A stretch of DNA of 64,000 nucleotides from JANQIO01 sp965601975 (GCA_965601975.1 OZ271856.1:2790001-2854000), one strand, 5' to 3'; counted from the first letter of the stretch, positions 44,564 through 55,293 are shown. The notes: generated from the sequence alone by a model not told the origin. Program-made: numbers and translations.

Positions 44564-47500
44564 CCGCCTGTTCTCAGGTTGGAGCGCCACCGCGCGTATC
44601 ACGCTCGGCCAGGTCAGCATCCTGATGTCGCTGGTCCTGGTGGCGTCTTTCATAGAAGTCATCCCCGATCGCCACGAAGCGGAACTGGAAGGCCGCGCGG
44701 CGATGGCGGAAGTGGCTGCCCTGAACACGTCAATCCTGGTAACGCGCTCTGATCTGCGTCGCATCGATGCAAACCTGCAGTTGCTGACCAACCGTCAGGA
44801 AGACCTGCTGTCCGCCGCTGTCGTGCGCGCAGACGGCACAGTCATCTCCAGGACCGGCGACCACGAACCGACCCCCATGGGTGAAGAAGAGACCAGGATC
44901 CCTGGGCGAGTCACGGTGCCCATCTGGGCGGGCGACACTCAGTGGGGCCGTGTCGAACTGCAGTTCAAACCCCTGCTGCCCTCGGGCTGGAAGCGCTTCT
45001 TCTACCACCCGCTGACCCAGGCCGTCGCGTTCTTCACGCTGCTGGGCTTCCTGATTTTCTACTGGTACCTGGGCCGCATGCTCAAGATGCTGGATCCATC
45101 CCAGGCCATCCCGGACCGTGTGCGCACCGCTTTCGACACCATGGCGGAAGGTCTGCTGGTGCTGGACGCCAAGCAAAACGTGGTGCTGTCGAACAGCGCC
45201 TTCGCAGAGACTATGGGTGAAGACGCAGATGAACTCATGGGTCGCAAGGCAGAAGATTTCCCCTGGGAGTTCGAGGAAGACTCGCAGTTCGACAACAATC
45301 ACACGCCCTGGACCAAGGCGCTGGAATCCTCCACGCCCCAGATCGGCGAGCGGGTCCAGATCACCACGAAGACCGGGGCGAAGTTGACCTTTATGACCAA
45401 CAGCTCGCCCATCATGGCCGGCCCCCACTCTGCGGTGGGTGTGCTGGTGAGCTTCGACGACGTCAGCGAGCTGATGGAAAAAGAAGTCGAGCTGCGCAAG
45501 TCCAAGGAAGAAGCAGAAATCGCCAACCGCGCAAAGAGCGACTTCCTTGCCAACATGAGCCACGAGATTCGCACGCCCATGAACGCCATCATGGGCTTCA
45601 CCGAGGTGCTCAAGCGAGGCTACGGTAAACAGGGTGCCAACCCGCACAAGCACCTGGACACGATTTCCCGAAGCAGCTCTCACCTGCTGGGCCTGATCAA
45701 CGACATACTCGACCTGTCCAAAGTCGAGGCCGGCCAGATGGATATCGAGCGCGTGGCCTGCACGCCGCACCGCATTATCCAGGACGTGGTCGAAATCATG
45801 CGGGTCAAGGCCGACGAGAAGGGACTGTTCGTCATATTCGACCCGGAAGGTCCTCTTCCGGCGGAAGTCATGTCAGACCCGGCCAAACTACGCCAGATTT
45901 TGACCAACCTCGTGGGCAACGCCATCAAGTTCACGGAATCCGGCGGCGTCACCATTCACACACGTATCCAGAAAGCCGGCCGTGACAGCATCCTGACCAT
46001 GGACGTCAAGGACACGGGTATCGGCATGTCGCCCGAGCAGGCGAGCAAGATCTTCGAGGCCTTTGGCCAGGCCGACAGCTCCATCACCCGGCGCTTTGGC
46101 GGCACCGGGCTGGGCCTGACCATCAGTAAGCGTTTCGCCCAGGGCCTGGGCGGCGACATCATCGTGACCAGCCAGGAGGGTGAAGGCAGCACATTCTCCA
46201 CCACCATCAACCTGGGCAGCCTGGACGACGTCGAGTGGCTGCAGCCCGAGCAGATGCTGGCTGAGGAAGCCGGCGAAGCGGCCACCAAAGCCGTACAGTG
46301 GAAGCTCCCCCACGCGCGCGTGCTGGTGGTGGACGATGGCGCCGAGAACCGCGAGTTGCTACAGGTCGTGCTGAGCGACCAGGGCCTGGATGTGATCACC
46401 GGCGAAAACGGCCAGGAAGCGCTCGACTCAGTCGAGGAAGCGGATATCGTGCTGATGGACGTACAGATGCCGGTGATGGACGGCTACACGTCTGTCGGCA
46501 TCATGCGCGAGCGAGGCATCGAGACCACGGTAGTCGCGTTGACGGCAGAGGCAATGGAAGGCGCGGAACAGAAGTGCCTGGACGCCGGTTACACACGCTA
46601 CCTGTCCAAGCCCATCGATATCGACAAACTGCTGGCGTTGCTGGCAGAAGAGCTGGGCGGCACCGAACAAGCGCCGGCAGCAAAGGCGGAAGCGCCTGCG
46701 GCTGAAGTCGAGGCGCCTACAGCCGTAGACAAAGCGCCTGAGCGTGTAGTTAAAGAGCCGGCGGCGAAACCTGCTGCGCCTGCGGTAGAACCCAGTGCGC
46801 CGAAAGTGGTCGCCCCTGCTCCCGCCGCTCAAGAAGAGGTTGCTGCAACCACGGAAGAAGCACCGGCTGCGGCAGCTGTCGCAGAATCGGCCGTCGTCAC
46901 CCCTATCGAACAGGCGCCCGAGCAAGCGCCGATTTATTGTACGCTTCCGCTCGACAGCAACCCCCTCCTCCGCGCAATTCCGGAGAAATTCCTTGTAGGC
47001 CTGAATGACCAGATGTCTGACATGCGCACCGCATTGGATGGGGGCGACATGACAACGCTGGCCGCCCTGGCGCACAAGATCAAGGGTACCGGCGGCAGCG
47101 TGGGCTTTGGTGTGCTGACAGAGCCTGCAGGGCTGCTGGAAGCCAGCGCCAAGTCGGAGAACCGCGAGGGTTGCGAAGATTCTCTCGCCGAACTTGAAGC
47201 CCTACAGCGGCGACTGCGCCTGGAAAGCGAAGGCGAAGAGGCAGTGGCCCCGGAAGCGGTCGAGTCGACAGGCGTGAACGACCTGCCCGAAAGAATTGAA
47301 TCGGCACTGGCCGGGAAAGACCCGAAGCTGGACGCCATCGTCCTGGGCTTCGCGGACAAACTCACCGCCAAGATTGAAGATATGGAACAGCGGCTGGAGA
47401 GCGAGGATCTGGTGGACCTCGCCAACCTGGCCCACTGGCTGAAAGGGTCGGGGGGAAGCGTGGGCTTTACCAGCTTTACCGAGCCCGCTGGCGAGCTGGA

Positions 47501-47612
47501 GCTGGCAGCCAAAAACGGGGATCTTGCGCAGGCGAAGGACCGCGTCGCATACATAAAAGAAATGAGCCGTCGCATTGTGCTGCCCGAAATGGCGGGCACC
47601 GGCACTGACTAG
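44556..47612 (+). CDS. Hybrid sensor histidine kinase with REC and two HPt domains
   Basis: 1018 residues from a GTG that overlaps the giant gene's end by 8 bp. The protein has membrane segments at about 17-36 and 152-170 with a periplasmic sensor between them. A PAS domain follows (about 190-310), then HisKA with the phospho-accepting His near 335 (NMSHEIRTPMNAIMGF) and HATPase (TDTGIGMSP-type loop, FGGTGLGLTISKRF). The receiver has its Asp near 635 (IVLMDVQMPVMDGY). A long Ala/Pro/Glu linker leads to two HPt domains with His near 840 (LAHKIKGTGGSVGFG) and 959 (LAHWLKGSGGSVGFT). The layout is BarA-like but with a duplicated HPt. It probably feeds the two following receiver proteins. Confidence 0.93.
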   Translation: MLSRLFSGWSATARITLGQVSILMSLVLVASFIEVIPDRHEAELEGRAAMAEVAALNTSILVTRSDLRRIDANLQLLTNRQEDLLSAAVVRADGTVISRTGDHEPTPMGEEETRIPGRVTVPIWAGDTQWGRVELQFKPLLPSGWKRFFYHPLTQAVAFFTLLGFLIFYWYLGRMLKMLDPSQAIPDRVRTAFDTMAEGLLVLDAKQNVVLSNSAFAETMGEDADELMGRKAEDFPWEFEEDSQFDNNHTPWTKALESSTPQIGERVQITTKTGAKLTFMTNSSPIMAGPHSAVGVLVSFDDVSELMEKEVELRKSKEEAEIANRAKSDFLANMSHEIRTPMNAIMGFTEVLKRGYGKQGANPHKHLDTISRSSSHLLGLINDILDLSKVEAGQMDIERVACTPHRIIQDVVEIMRVKADEKGLFVIFDPEGPLPAEVMSDPAKLRQILTNLVGNAIKFTESGGVTIHTRIQKAGRDSILTMDVKDTGIGMSPEQASKIFEAFGQADSSITRRFGGTGLGLTISKRFAQGLGGDIIVTSQEGEGSTFSTTINLGSLDDVEWLQPEQMLAEEAGEAATKAVQWKLPHARVLVVDDGAENRELLQVVLSDQGLDVITGENGQEALDSVEEADIVLMDVQMPVMDGYTSVGIMRERGIETTVVALTAEAMEGAEQKCLDAGYTRYLSKPIDIDKLLALLAEELGGTEQAPAAKAEAPAAEVEAPTAVDKAPERVVKEPAAKPAAPAVEPSAPKVVAPAPAAQEEVAATTEEAPAAAAVAESAVVTPIEQAPEQAPIYCTLPLDSNPLLRAIPEKFLVGLNDQMSDMRTALDGGDMTTLAALAHKIKGTGGSVGFGVLTEPAGLLEASAKSENREGCEDSLAELEALQRRLRLESEGEEAVAPEAVESTGVNDLPERIESALAGKDPKLDAIVLGFADKLTAKIEDMEQRLESEDLVDLANLAHWLKGSGGSVGFTSFTEPAGELELAAKNGDLAQAKDRVAYIKEMSRRIVLPEMAGTGTD

Positions 47613-47626
47613 AGGCAATTGGGACA

Positions 47627-49525
47627 ATGAATACCAAAACCGACATTCCACAGAGCGAACGCGAGTCAAGCGGAACGCAGTTCAAGCAGAACGAGTTCCG
47701 CGACGACGTCATCATGATGGTCGACGACGAGCCGCTGATGACTGGCATCCTCGAGGTCTACCTCGAAGCCGAGGGCTACGAGAATTTCATCGCGGTGCAC
47801 GATTCCAGCATCGCCGTTGAGTCGGTATTGCGTGAGCAGCCCGACTGCCTGTTCCTGGACCTCAACATGCCCGGTGTCGACGGCTTTGAGGTCCTGACGC
47901 ATCTGCGTGCCAATCCCGAGACCCAGCACCTTGCCGTCATTGTCCTCACCTCGGATACGGATTCGGAAACCAAGCTCAAGGCCCTGGAACTGGGTGCGAC
48001 GGATTTCCTGGAGAAGCCCATCGACGCCAGTGAAGTCATCCTGCGACTGCGCAACACGCTTCGCGCCAAGGCCTACCAGGACCAATTGACCTATTGCGAC
48101 GCACTGACGCGGCTGCCAAATCGCGCGCTGTTCCAGGAACGCCTGGAATCCGGTGTCGAGTACGCCAGGCAGCATCGCTTCGACCTGGCCCTGATGGTGG
48201 TATCCATCGATCGTTTCCAGGCAGTGAACGACAGCCTGGGGCCCATGGCGGGCGACGATGTGCTGAAGCAAATTGCCAATCGGCTGCGATCTGCGTCGAA
48301 CGACGGTGGTTTCGATCGCAAGGGACGCGACCAGGGTGCGCGCTGCCTGGCCCGACTTGGCGGCGATGAATTCGCAATTTCCATCCCCGGCAGGCTGGGC
48401 AAGTCGGAGGTCGTCGAGATCGCCGAAGACATCCTCGATGAGCTTCGCAAGCCCTTCGACTACCGCGGTAAACAAGTGTTTCTGACAGCCAGCGTGGGAC
48501 TTGCGCGGTACTCCCATGACGCCGGTGAGGCAAGCCTGCTGCTGAAATGCGCGGGCGCTGCGACCGAGTCCGCCAAGAAACAGGGCGGCAACATGATGCA
48601 GCAGTTCTCGAAGGAGATCACCGCCAATGCAGATGCCAGGCGCAGCCTGGAGGCCGATCTGCACAACGCGCTGGAGAAAAAGGAACTGCGCCTGCACTTC
48701 CAGCCGCAGATCGAGGTCGACACGGGCCGGGTCTCCGGCATGGAGGCGCTGGTACGCTGGCACCACCCCACCCGGGGGCTGGTCGTACCCGACGAGTTCA
48801 TTCCCCTGGCGGAAGAGAGCGACCTGATTCGCGCCATCGATTCCTGGGTGCTGGAGGAAGCCTGCAGGCAGACAAGGGCCCTGCACACGGCCGGCTACCG
48901 TGGCCTGAATATTTCCGTCAACGTGTCGGCGCGTCAGTTCGAGAATCCGGACCTGGCCTGGTTCGTTTCCAACGCCTGTGCGCAGAGTGGTGTACCTCCG
49001 CGCTCGCTGACGCTGGAGCTGACTGAGAGCCTGGTGATGGCAGACACGGTCAAAGCCGCAAAAATGTTGCAGCAGTTGAAGGATATTGGCGTCACCATCT
49101 CGATTGACGATTTCGGCACGGGTTATTCTTCACTGGCATACCTGAAGCGCTTCCCCATTGATGAGCTCAAGATCGACCGCTCTTTCATTATGGAAATACC
49201 CACGCGTAAGGATGATTCCGCTATCGTGAAGGCGGTGATCGCCATGGCGCGGTCCCTTGACCTGAAAGTCGTGGCGGAAGGCGTGGAGACTGCAGCTCAG
49301 ATGCAGTTCCTCAAGGAGAACAACTGTCACTCCGCACAGGGTCATGTGATACTTGAGGCGCTGCCCAAGCAGGAATTCACCAGCTTCCTCGCACAAAACT
49401 GGGGAAAAACAGGGACATCTACGGGTACCGGGCAGGAAGGAATGAGCACCGCTTCGCGCACGGAAGCAGTGGCGCGACCTGAGATGCAGAGAACCACACA
49501 AGCGGACGGAAACGGACAGCGGTGA
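47627..49525 (+). CDS. REC-GGDEF-EAL response regulator (c-di-GMP turnover) 1
   Basis: 632 residues. The receiver has its acidic pair MVDDEP, phospho-Asp in CLFLDLNMPGVDGF and Lys in FLEKPID. The diguanylate cyclase domain keeps GGDEF (RLGGDEFAIS). The phosphodiesterase domain keeps EAL (GMEALVRW), NVSARQF, ELTES, IDDFGTGYSSL, KIDRSF and VVAEGVET. Both catalytic halves look intact, so net c-di-GMP synthesis or breakdown may depend on phosphorylation. A low-complexity tail of about 45 residues follows. It is the likely partner of the kinase 14 bp upstream, and its stop overlaps the GTG of a paralogue. Confidence 0.93.
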   Translation: MNTKTDIPQSERESSGTQFKQNEFRDDVIMMVDDEPLMTGILEVYLEAEGYENFIAVHDSSIAVESVLREQPDCLFLDLNMPGVDGFEVLTHLRANPETQHLAVIVLTSDTDSETKLKALELGATDFLEKPIDASEVILRLRNTLRAKAYQDQLTYCDALTRLPNRALFQERLESGVEYARQHRFDLALMVVSIDRFQAVNDSLGPMAGDDVLKQIANRLRSASNDGGFDRKGRDQGARCLARLGGDEFAISIPGRLGKSEVVEIAEDILDELRKPFDYRGKQVFLTASVGLARYSHDAGEASLLLKCAGAATESAKKQGGNMMQQFSKEITANADARRSLEADLHNALEKKELRLHFQPQIEVDTGRVSGMEALVRWHHPTRGLVVPDEFIPLAEESDLIRAIDSWVLEEACRQTRALHTAGYRGLNISVNVSARQFENPDLAWFVSNACAQSGVPPRSLTLELTESLVMADTVKAAKMLQQLKDIGVTISIDDFGTGYSSLAYLKRFPIDELKIDRSFIMEIPTRKDDSAIVKAVIAMARSLDLKVVAEGVETAAQMQFLKENNCHSAQGHVILEALPKQEFTSFLAQNWGKTGTSTGTGQEGMSTASRTEAVARPEMQRTTQADGNGQR

Positions 49526-51324
49526 ACAAGCCAACCGATACAACCGAGCAAGACGGCGTCATCAGCCTGGACTCGAGCGCGCTCTACGAGTTCCACGACG
49601 ACGTCATCATGATGGTCGACGACGAGCCCCTGATGTTGGGGATCCTCGAGGTCTACCTGGTCCAGGCGGGCTATCGCAATTTCATTGCCACCGACGATTC
49701 CACCAAAGCACTGGACCTGATCAAGGAAGAAAAGCCGGACTGCGTCTTCCTCGACGTGCACATGCCCGAAGTGGACGGCTTTGAAATTCTCGAAGGCATT
49801 CGCAATGACCCGGAGCTGCGCCACCTGTCAGTGATCATCCTGACCTCGGACACAGAGCCCGCGACCAAGCTGCGTGCACTGGAGATGGGTGTCACGGACT
49901 TCCTGGAAAAGCCCATCGATTCCAGCGAGCTGATCCTGCGCCTGCGCAATGCGCTCATTGCCAAAGCGTACCGGGACCAGCTGGCCTACTACGACGGACT
50001 CACCCGCCTGCCCAATCGCACCCTGTTCCAGGAGCGGTTGGCGGCCGGCGTCGCCTACGCCAAACGCAACAACGCCGGGCTGGCGCTGATGATTGTTTCC
50101 ATCGACCGTTTCCAGAATGTAAACGACAGCCTTGGGCCCATGGCGGGAGACTCGGTCCTGCAGCAGTTTGCGCAGCGACTGCGCGAAGTCGTCAAAGACG
50201 CGGGCTATGACCAGCGCAAGGGCCAGGACGGCACCGCCCGCTGCGTGGGCCGCCTGGGCGGCGACGAGTTCGCTATTTCCCTGCCATCGGTGGTCGAGAA
50301 AAATGACATTGCCGAAGTCGCCGAGCTGATCAGGGACACCATGAGCAAGCCCTTCGAGTACATGGGTGAGGAAGTCATGGTGTCTGTCAGCCTGGGCATC
50401 TCAATTTTCCCCGACGACAGCCTGGAGGCCAGCCAGCTTATCAAGCACGCGGGCGCCGCCAAGGAACTGGCAAAGAAAGAAGGGCGCAACAACCTTCAGT
50501 ACTACACCAGCGAGATGACCGTAAAGGCCAACGAGCGGCGCAGCATGGAGGTAGACCTGCACAAGGCCCTGGAACAACAGCAGCTGCAGCTGCACTTCCA
50601 GCCCCAGGTAGACCTGGTTACGGAGCGGACCATCGGCATGGAGGCACTGGTACGCTGGCGCCACCCGCAGCGCGGCCTGGTTCAGCCGGATCAGTTTATT
50701 CCGCTGGCGGAGGAGAACGACCTGATCGTCGCCATCGACTCCTGGGTGGTCGAGGAGGCGTGCCGGCAGGCCCACGACTGGCACATGGCTGGCTATGACG
50801 GCCTGCAAGTGTCCGTCAATCTTTCCGCCCGCCAGTTCAGGCAGCCCAACCTGGCTGAATCCATAGCCAGTGCCTGCGAGAAGAGCGGTCTTGCACCCTC
50901 CTTCCTGACACTGGAACTGACCGAAAGCCTGGTAATGGAAGACATCGAAAAAGCCGCCCGGCTGCTGCAGCAGCTAAAGGATATCGGCGTCACCATTTCC
51001 ATCGATGACTTCGGGACCGGTTATTCGTCGCTGGCGTACCTGAAGCGTTTCCCAATCGACGAGCTCAAGATCGATCGCTCTTTCCTGTCGGATGTACCGG
51101 CCAACAAGGAAGACACCGCGGTCGTCAAGGCCATCGTGGCCATGGCGCACTCGCTGGAACTCAAGGTGGTTGCCGAGGGTGTCGAACGAAACGACCAGCT
51201 CGACTACCTCAGGCTGCTGAAATGCGACAACGCACAGGGCATGTTGATCTCTGCCCCGATGCGCGACTCCGAGTTTATCTCTTTCCTGATTCAGAACTGG
51301 CAAAACCACGCCGTTCCCGCGTAG
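49522..51324 (+). CDS. REC-GGDEF-EAL response regulator (c-di-GMP turnover) 2
   Basis: 600-residue paralogue of the preceding gene with the same domain order. The receiver has MVDDEP, CVFLDVHMPEVDGF and FLEKPID; GGDEF is intact (RLGGDEFAIS) and EAL is intact (GMEALVRW, NLSARQF, ELTESLVMED, DDFGTGYSSL, KIDRSFL, VVAEGVE). The start is a GTG overlapping the previous stop (GTGA). Strong similarity along the whole length points to tandem duplication. Small differences in the EAL loop and in the C-terminus may separate their outputs. It is the last gene that can be tied firmly to the giant-protein operon. Confidence 0.93.
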   Translation: MNKPTDTTEQDGVISLDSSALYEFHDDVIMMVDDEPLMLGILEVYLVQAGYRNFIATDDSTKALDLIKEEKPDCVFLDVHMPEVDGFEILEGIRNDPELRHLSVIILTSDTEPATKLRALEMGVTDFLEKPIDSSELILRLRNALIAKAYRDQLAYYDGLTRLPNRTLFQERLAAGVAYAKRNNAGLALMIVSIDRFQNVNDSLGPMAGDSVLQQFAQRLREVVKDAGYDQRKGQDGTARCVGRLGGDEFAISLPSVVEKNDIAEVAELIRDTMSKPFEYMGEEVMVSVSLGISIFPDDSLEASQLIKHAGAAKELAKKEGRNNLQYYTSEMTVKANERRSMEVDLHKALEQQQLQLHFQPQVDLVTERTIGMEALVRWRHPQRGLVQPDQFIPLAEENDLIVAIDSWVVEEACRQAHDWHMAGYDGLQVSVNLSARQFRQPNLAESIASACEKSGLAPSFLTLELTESLVMEDIEKAARLLQQLKDIGVTISIDDFGTGYSSLAYLKRFPIDELKIDRSFLSDVPANKEDTAVVKAIVAMAHSLELKVVAEGVERNDQLDYLRLLKCDNAQGMLISAPMRDSEFISFLIQNWQNHAVPA

Positions 51325-51326
51325 TC

Positions 51327-51346
51327 TTGACCCCTCAGGGGGTCAA
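51327..51346 (+). terminator. Hairpin after the giant-protein operon
   Basis: Perfect 8-bp arms TTGACCCC / GGGGTCAA around a 4-base loop, directly after the stop at 51324. No run of T follows, so it is not a textbook intrinsic terminator; it may slow or end transcription, or protect the upstream mRNA. The next gene starts 13 bp later, so some read-through is likely. Confidence 0.5.
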
Positions 51347-51358
51347 CGGGAACTGAAC

Positions 51359-52890
<1,532 letters not shown>

Positions 52891-52891
<1 letters not shown>

Positions 52892-53370
52892 TGCTGAGAC
52901 CTTATTCCGAAACAGACGAGGCGGACATCCTCGCGCTGAACGAGGCGTCCGTGGCGGTGCTGAGCCCCATGGACGCCGATCGTTTTGAGTGGCTGCGGGA
53001 GCTGTCGGCGCTGCTGAAGGTCGCCGAGGACGGCGATGACGTGGCGGGCTTCCTGATGGGCTTTTGCCGGGGTACCGACTACGATAGCCTCAACTACCGC
53101 TGGTTTTCGGATAACTTTGACGACTTTCTGTATATCGACCGGGTGGTCGTGTCCGACAACCACCGTGGTAAGGGCATCGCCTCGGTGTTCTACGAGCACG
53201 CCATCGACTGGTCGAAGCAGCAGGGGCTCAGCTGCCTGGTGGCGGAGATCGACATTGAACCGCCCAATGTGGGCTCGCTGAAATTTCACGAGAAATTCGG
53301 GTTCAGGGAAATCGACCGGCTGGAGCACTCCCCCACCAAGATCGTTTCCCTGCAACACCTGGCATTCTGA
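52891..53370 (+). CDS. GNAT-family N-acetyltransferase
   Basis: 159 residues; the ATG overlaps the transporter stop (TGATG), giving a shorter protein than the open frame that begins inside the transporter. GNAT signs: YIDRVVVSDNHRGKGIASVF holds the acetyl-CoA pyrophosphate loop (RGKGIA), and EIDIEPPNVGSLKFHEKFGF is the usual C-terminal motif. The substrate is unknown; coupling to the AbgT transporter suggests the two act together. Confidence 0.88.
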
Positions 53371-53382
53371 CGAGGTATCACC

Positions 53383-54351
53383 ATGAAGTATCGCAAGCTC
53401 GGCGCATCGGGCCTGAAAGTCTCGGAGCTGTCCTTCGGCTCCTGGGTCACCTTCAACAAACAGGTCGATGAAAAGCTGGCCGAGCGCATGTTCGGCACCT
53501 GCTTCGACGCCGGCATCAACTTCTTCGACAACGCCGAGGGCTACGAGCGCGGCCAGTCCGAGATCGTGATGGGCCAGGCGCTCAAGGCCCTGAATCACCC
53601 CCGTGACAGCTACTGCGTGTCGTCCAAGGTGTTCTTCGGCGCCCACGAGAACCCCGCCCCGACCCAGGTCGGCCTGAGCCGCAAGCACGTGACCGAAGCC
53701 TGTCACCAGGCCCTGGAGCGGCTGCAGGTGGACTACCTGGACCTGTACTTCTGCCACCGTGCCGACCCGGACACGCCCATTGGCGAGACAGTGTGGGCCA
53801 TGCACAACCTCGTGACCCAGGGTAAGGTGCTGTACTGGGGCACCTCCGAGTGGACCGCCAAGGAAATCGCCGAGGCCTACGACTTCGCCCACGCCAACCA
53901 CCTGACCCCGCCCACCATGGAACAGCCCCAGTACAACCTGCTGGATCGCGAGCGCTTCGAGGTGGAATACGCCCCGCTGTATGAAAAGTACGGCCTGGGC
54001 ACGACGATCTGGTCGCCGCTGGCCTCCGGCGCCCTCACTGGCAAGTACCTGGACGGCATCCCCGAGGATTCCCGCGCCAACCTGCCCGGCTACGAGTGGC
54101 TGCGCGAACGCATGGTGGAAAGCGAGCGCGGCCAGGAGCGCATGTCCCGGGTGCGGAAGCTGATCCCCATCGCCGAGGAGTTGGGCACCACCCTGCCAAA
54201 ACTGGCCATCGCCTGGTGCCTGCTCAATCCCAATGTCTCGACGGTGATCCTGGGTGCTTCACGGGTGGAACAGTTAGAGGAAAACCTGAAATCTGTAGAA
54301 GTGCTGCAGCTGCTGAATGATGAGGTGCAGGCGAAGCTGGCTGCCATCTAG
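53383..54351 (+). CDS. Aldo/keto reductase, Kv-beta/YghZ-like
   Basis: 322-residue TIM-barrel NADPH-dependent reductase. The catalytic tetrad can be placed: Asp and Tyr in FFDNAEGYERGQSE, Lys in CVSSKVFFG and His in LYFCHRADPD. The cofactor end has STVILGASRVEQLEENL, as in potassium-channel beta-subunit-like members. AGGTATCACC before the ATG gives a usable ribosome site. It probably reduces small aldehydes or ketones. Confidence 0.92.
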   Translation: MKYRKLGASGLKVSELSFGSWVTFNKQVDEKLAERMFGTCFDAGINFFDNAEGYERGQSEIVMGQALKALNHPRDSYCVSSKVFFGAHENPAPTQVGLSRKHVTEACHQALERLQVDYLDLYFCHRADPDTPIGETVWAMHNLVTQGKVLYWGTSEWTAKEIAEAYDFAHANHLTPPTMEQPQYNLLDRERFEVEYAPLYEKYGLGTTIWSPLASGALTGKYLDGIPEDSRANLPGYEWLRERMVESERGQERMSRVRKLIPIAEELGTTLPKLAIAWCLLNPNVSTVILGASRVEQLEENLKSVEVLQLLNDEVQAKLAAI

Positions 54352-54354
54352 TCC

Positions 54355-54469
54355 GGTGACAGTTAAACTGATTCACTAAGTACACCAGGTCGAAGACGTG
54401 CTTATCAGGTGACCGTTAACTGAATTCAATCATCAGGTAGGTGACCATTGAAATAGGTAAACTGTCACC
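54355..54469. repeat. Small element with GGTGAC repeats and inverted ends
   Basis: GGTGACAGTTAAACTG at 54355-54370 is matched in opposite orientation by TAAACTGTCACC at 54458-54469 (11 of 12 bases). Two more direct copies of the GGTGACC core lie between (54409 and about 54440). The unit is about 115 bp, non-coding, and ends 5 bp before the MOSC gene start. It looks like a MITE or REP-family element. Confidence 0.5.
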
Positions 54470-54474
54470 AAATT

Positions 54475-54969
54475 ATGGAAAAGCGCAGCAGTCCCCTCGA
54501 TCGATTCGCCCGCGACCTCCCGCCCGGCAGGCTGGAGTGGATCGGCGTGCGGCCTAAACGCAAGGAGCCGTTGCAGTCGCTGGAAGAAGTCCAGGCCATC
54601 GAGGGCCTGGGCCTGGAAGGTGACCACCGTGTCACCAAGACGCCAGGCTCAGCCCGGCAGGTGACGCTGATCTCCCGTGAATTTATCCAACAGATCGAGC
54701 ACTTCACCGACCATGACGCCATCGACCCGGCCCTGCTACGCCGCAACCTGGTGGTCTCCGGCCTCAACCTGAACGCCCTGCGCCGCCAACGCTTCACCAT
54801 CGGCGACGCCCTGTTCGAAGCCACCGCCCTGTGCCACCCCTGCTCCCGCATGGAACAAGCCCTGGGCCCCGGCGGCGTCGCCGCCATGATCGGCCACGGT
54901 GGCGTCTGCGCAAAAATCCTCCGCACCGGCACCATCCGCATCAACGACGAACTCCGAGTCGAAGCGTAG
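54475..54969 (+). CDS. MOSC-domain protein
   Basis: 164 residues. The MOSC domain (molybdenum cofactor sulfurase C-terminal family) is visible: LGLEGDHRVTKTPGSARQVT, LRRNLVVSGLNLNALRRQRF, FEATALCHPCSRMEQ with the conserved cysteine, and GHGGVCAKILRTGTI. Such proteins carry or transfer sulfur to the molybdenum cofactor, as in YiiM and mARC. No other Moco gene is near. The only upstream signal is weak because the element at 54355-54469 abuts the start. Confidence 0.9.
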   Translation: MEKRSSPLDRFARDLPPGRLEWIGVRPKRKEPLQSLEEVQAIEGLGLEGDHRVTKTPGSARQVTLISREFIQQIEHFTDHDAIDPALLRRNLVVSGLNLNALRRQRFTIGDALFEATALCHPCSRMEQALGPGGVAAMIGHGGVCAKILRTGTIRINDELRVEA

Positions 54970-55222
54970 TCATTCCCGCGAGAGCGGGAACCCACCCCTG
55001 TCATACCCGCGCCCCCCACCGTCATTCCCGCGCATCGTCCCCGAAGGGGGAAAGCGGGAACCCACCCCACCGTCATTCCCGCGAAGGCGGGAACCCACCC
55101 CACCGTCATTCCCGCGAAGGCGGGAACCCACCCCTGTCATACCCGCGCCCCCCACCGTCATTCCCGCGAAAGCGGGAACCCACCCCGCCGTCATTCCCGC
55201 GAAGGCGGGAATCCATCCCTCC
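54970..55222. repeat. REP-type palindromic repeat cluster 3
   Basis: Six same-strand copies of CATTCCCGCG(A/G)...CGGGAA are packed between the MOSC and MarR genes. Spacing is 33 or about 52 bp. A second short piece, TGTCATACCCGCGCCCCCC, occurs twice in the array, which shows block duplication. One copy has the long loop CATCGTCCCCGAAGGGGG also present in cluster 2. The rest of the gap to 55258 holds no gene. Confidence 0.85.
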
Positions 55223-55258
55223 CCCCACTCATCCAATCCCGAAAAGCCCCCGTACATT

Positions 55259-55276
55259 TAGTTAACACATTAACTA
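55259..55276. promoter_or_regulatory. MarR-type palindromic operator
   Basis: TAGTTAA-CACA-TTAACTA is a perfect 7-bp inverted repeat ending 17 bp before the GTG of the MarR gene. Its shape matches the AT-rich palindromes bound by MarR-family proteins, so autoregulation of the marR-hydrolase pair is likely. Confidence 0.65.
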
Positions 55277-55293
55277 TCCAAGGAATCCCGAAG

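Noticed and set aside
54970..55222. CRISPR-like appearance of the regular repeats
   Set aside because: Repeats are palindromic REP elements; the spacers are a few bases long and are themselves repeated, and no cas gene is present.
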